A stretch of 64,000 nucleotides of DNA from Bacteroidota bacterium. Its GTDB lineage: Bacteria; Bacteroidota; Bacteroidia; Bacteroidales; P3. The DNA lies in contig JAFNAQ010000009.1 in assembly GCA_017860275.1 (NCBI GenBank), positions 116,826-180,825 of the forward strand, in the 5' to 3' direction. The notes beneath the pieces were generated by a model, which was not told where the DNA came from, searched no databases, and worked only from the letters and a program-made list of their open reading frames with translations. Within the stretch, counting starts at the first letter, position 1, and the number at the start of each line of letters is the position of its first letter. Shown here one piece after another: positions 63,950 through 64,000 of the stretch. Made by a program: the position numbers and the translations under genes.

Positions 63950-64000
63950 TTGGCGGCGACTTACTTTCCCAGACGGGTTAGTCCAGTATCATCAGCGCGG
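63950..64000 (-). rRNA. rrf: 5S rRNA, 3' end (partial)
   Basis: The minus strand reads a 5S 3' end: GGACTAACCCGTCTGGGAAA followed by GTAAGTCGCCGCC. The rest of the gene lies beyond the right edge. The exact 3' end is uncertain by a few bases. Confidence 0.85.

Overview
This 64 kb window is AT-rich chromosomal DNA from a member of the Bacteroidota, most likely the order Bacteroidales. Four things support this: type IX secretion (T9SS) genes and several cargo proteins with T9SS C-terminal sorting domains; the lineage-specific families DUF3822 and DUF3098; promoters of the Bacteroidota type (TAnnTTTG at -7, TTTG or TTGAC near -33); and start codons without Shine-Dalgarno sequences. I cannot name the genus. 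Most of the window is vegetative core genome. There is no prophage, integrase, transposase or CRISPR array.

Layout: 0.04-2.9 kb (minus) holds a TPR lipoprotein, def, ruvX and a 4-hydroxybutyrate CoA-transferase-like gene. 3.4-12 kb holds a small lipoprotein, ispF and a T9SS block (porV-porU on minus, porP and a gldJ-like gene on plus). 12.1-18.6 kb (plus) holds holA, a TonB-dependent receptor, an unknown beta-rich protein with a thioredoxin-like partner, and a T9SS cargo protein. 18.7-24.3 kb holds an MFS transporter, a NUDIX hydrolase, pyrE, an SRPBCC protein, a PorE-like OmpA protein, a predicted minus-strand small RNA and a small GNAT. 24.3-30.8 kb (minus) holds tRNA-Leu, tRNA-Gly, mutS, a membrane protein and dnaK. 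30.9-33.5 kb is a cluster of four genes carrying six TonB C-terminal modules. 34.1-35.7 kb (plus) holds manA and a gamma-carbonic anhydrase.

35.8-47 kb is a long minus-strand stretch: a secreted deiminase of the Porphyromonas PAD/agmatine deiminase family with a T9SS signal, a PfkB kinase, rsmD, DUF3822, an unknown membrane protein, a kinase-RapZ fusion, ispD, queA, truB, uppP, DUF3098 and ftsX. 47-50.3 kb (plus) holds an aspartokinase and htpG. 50.3-57.4 kb (minus) holds four T9SS cargo genes, three of them tandem paralogues with PKD domains. 57.5-62.7 kb (plus) holds ispE, pepD and a metalloprotease-like outer-membrane protein. A serine hydrolase follows on minus, then the terminator and 3' end of a 5S rRNA gene at the right edge.

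How the genes fit together: PorU, PorV, PorP, the GldJ-like lipoprotein and the PorE-like protein are parts of one export machine, and six proteins here carry the signal it recognises. IspD, IspE and IspF show the MEP isoprenoid pathway, which feeds the lipid carrier recycled by UppP. The most noteworthy signals are the exported deiminase, the TonB-domain cluster, the kinase-RapZ fusion, a family of composite intergenic repeats built from palindromic words plus a GGGC hairpin, the predicted small RNA, and promoters so close to pyrE and ispE that their mRNAs should be nearly leaderless.
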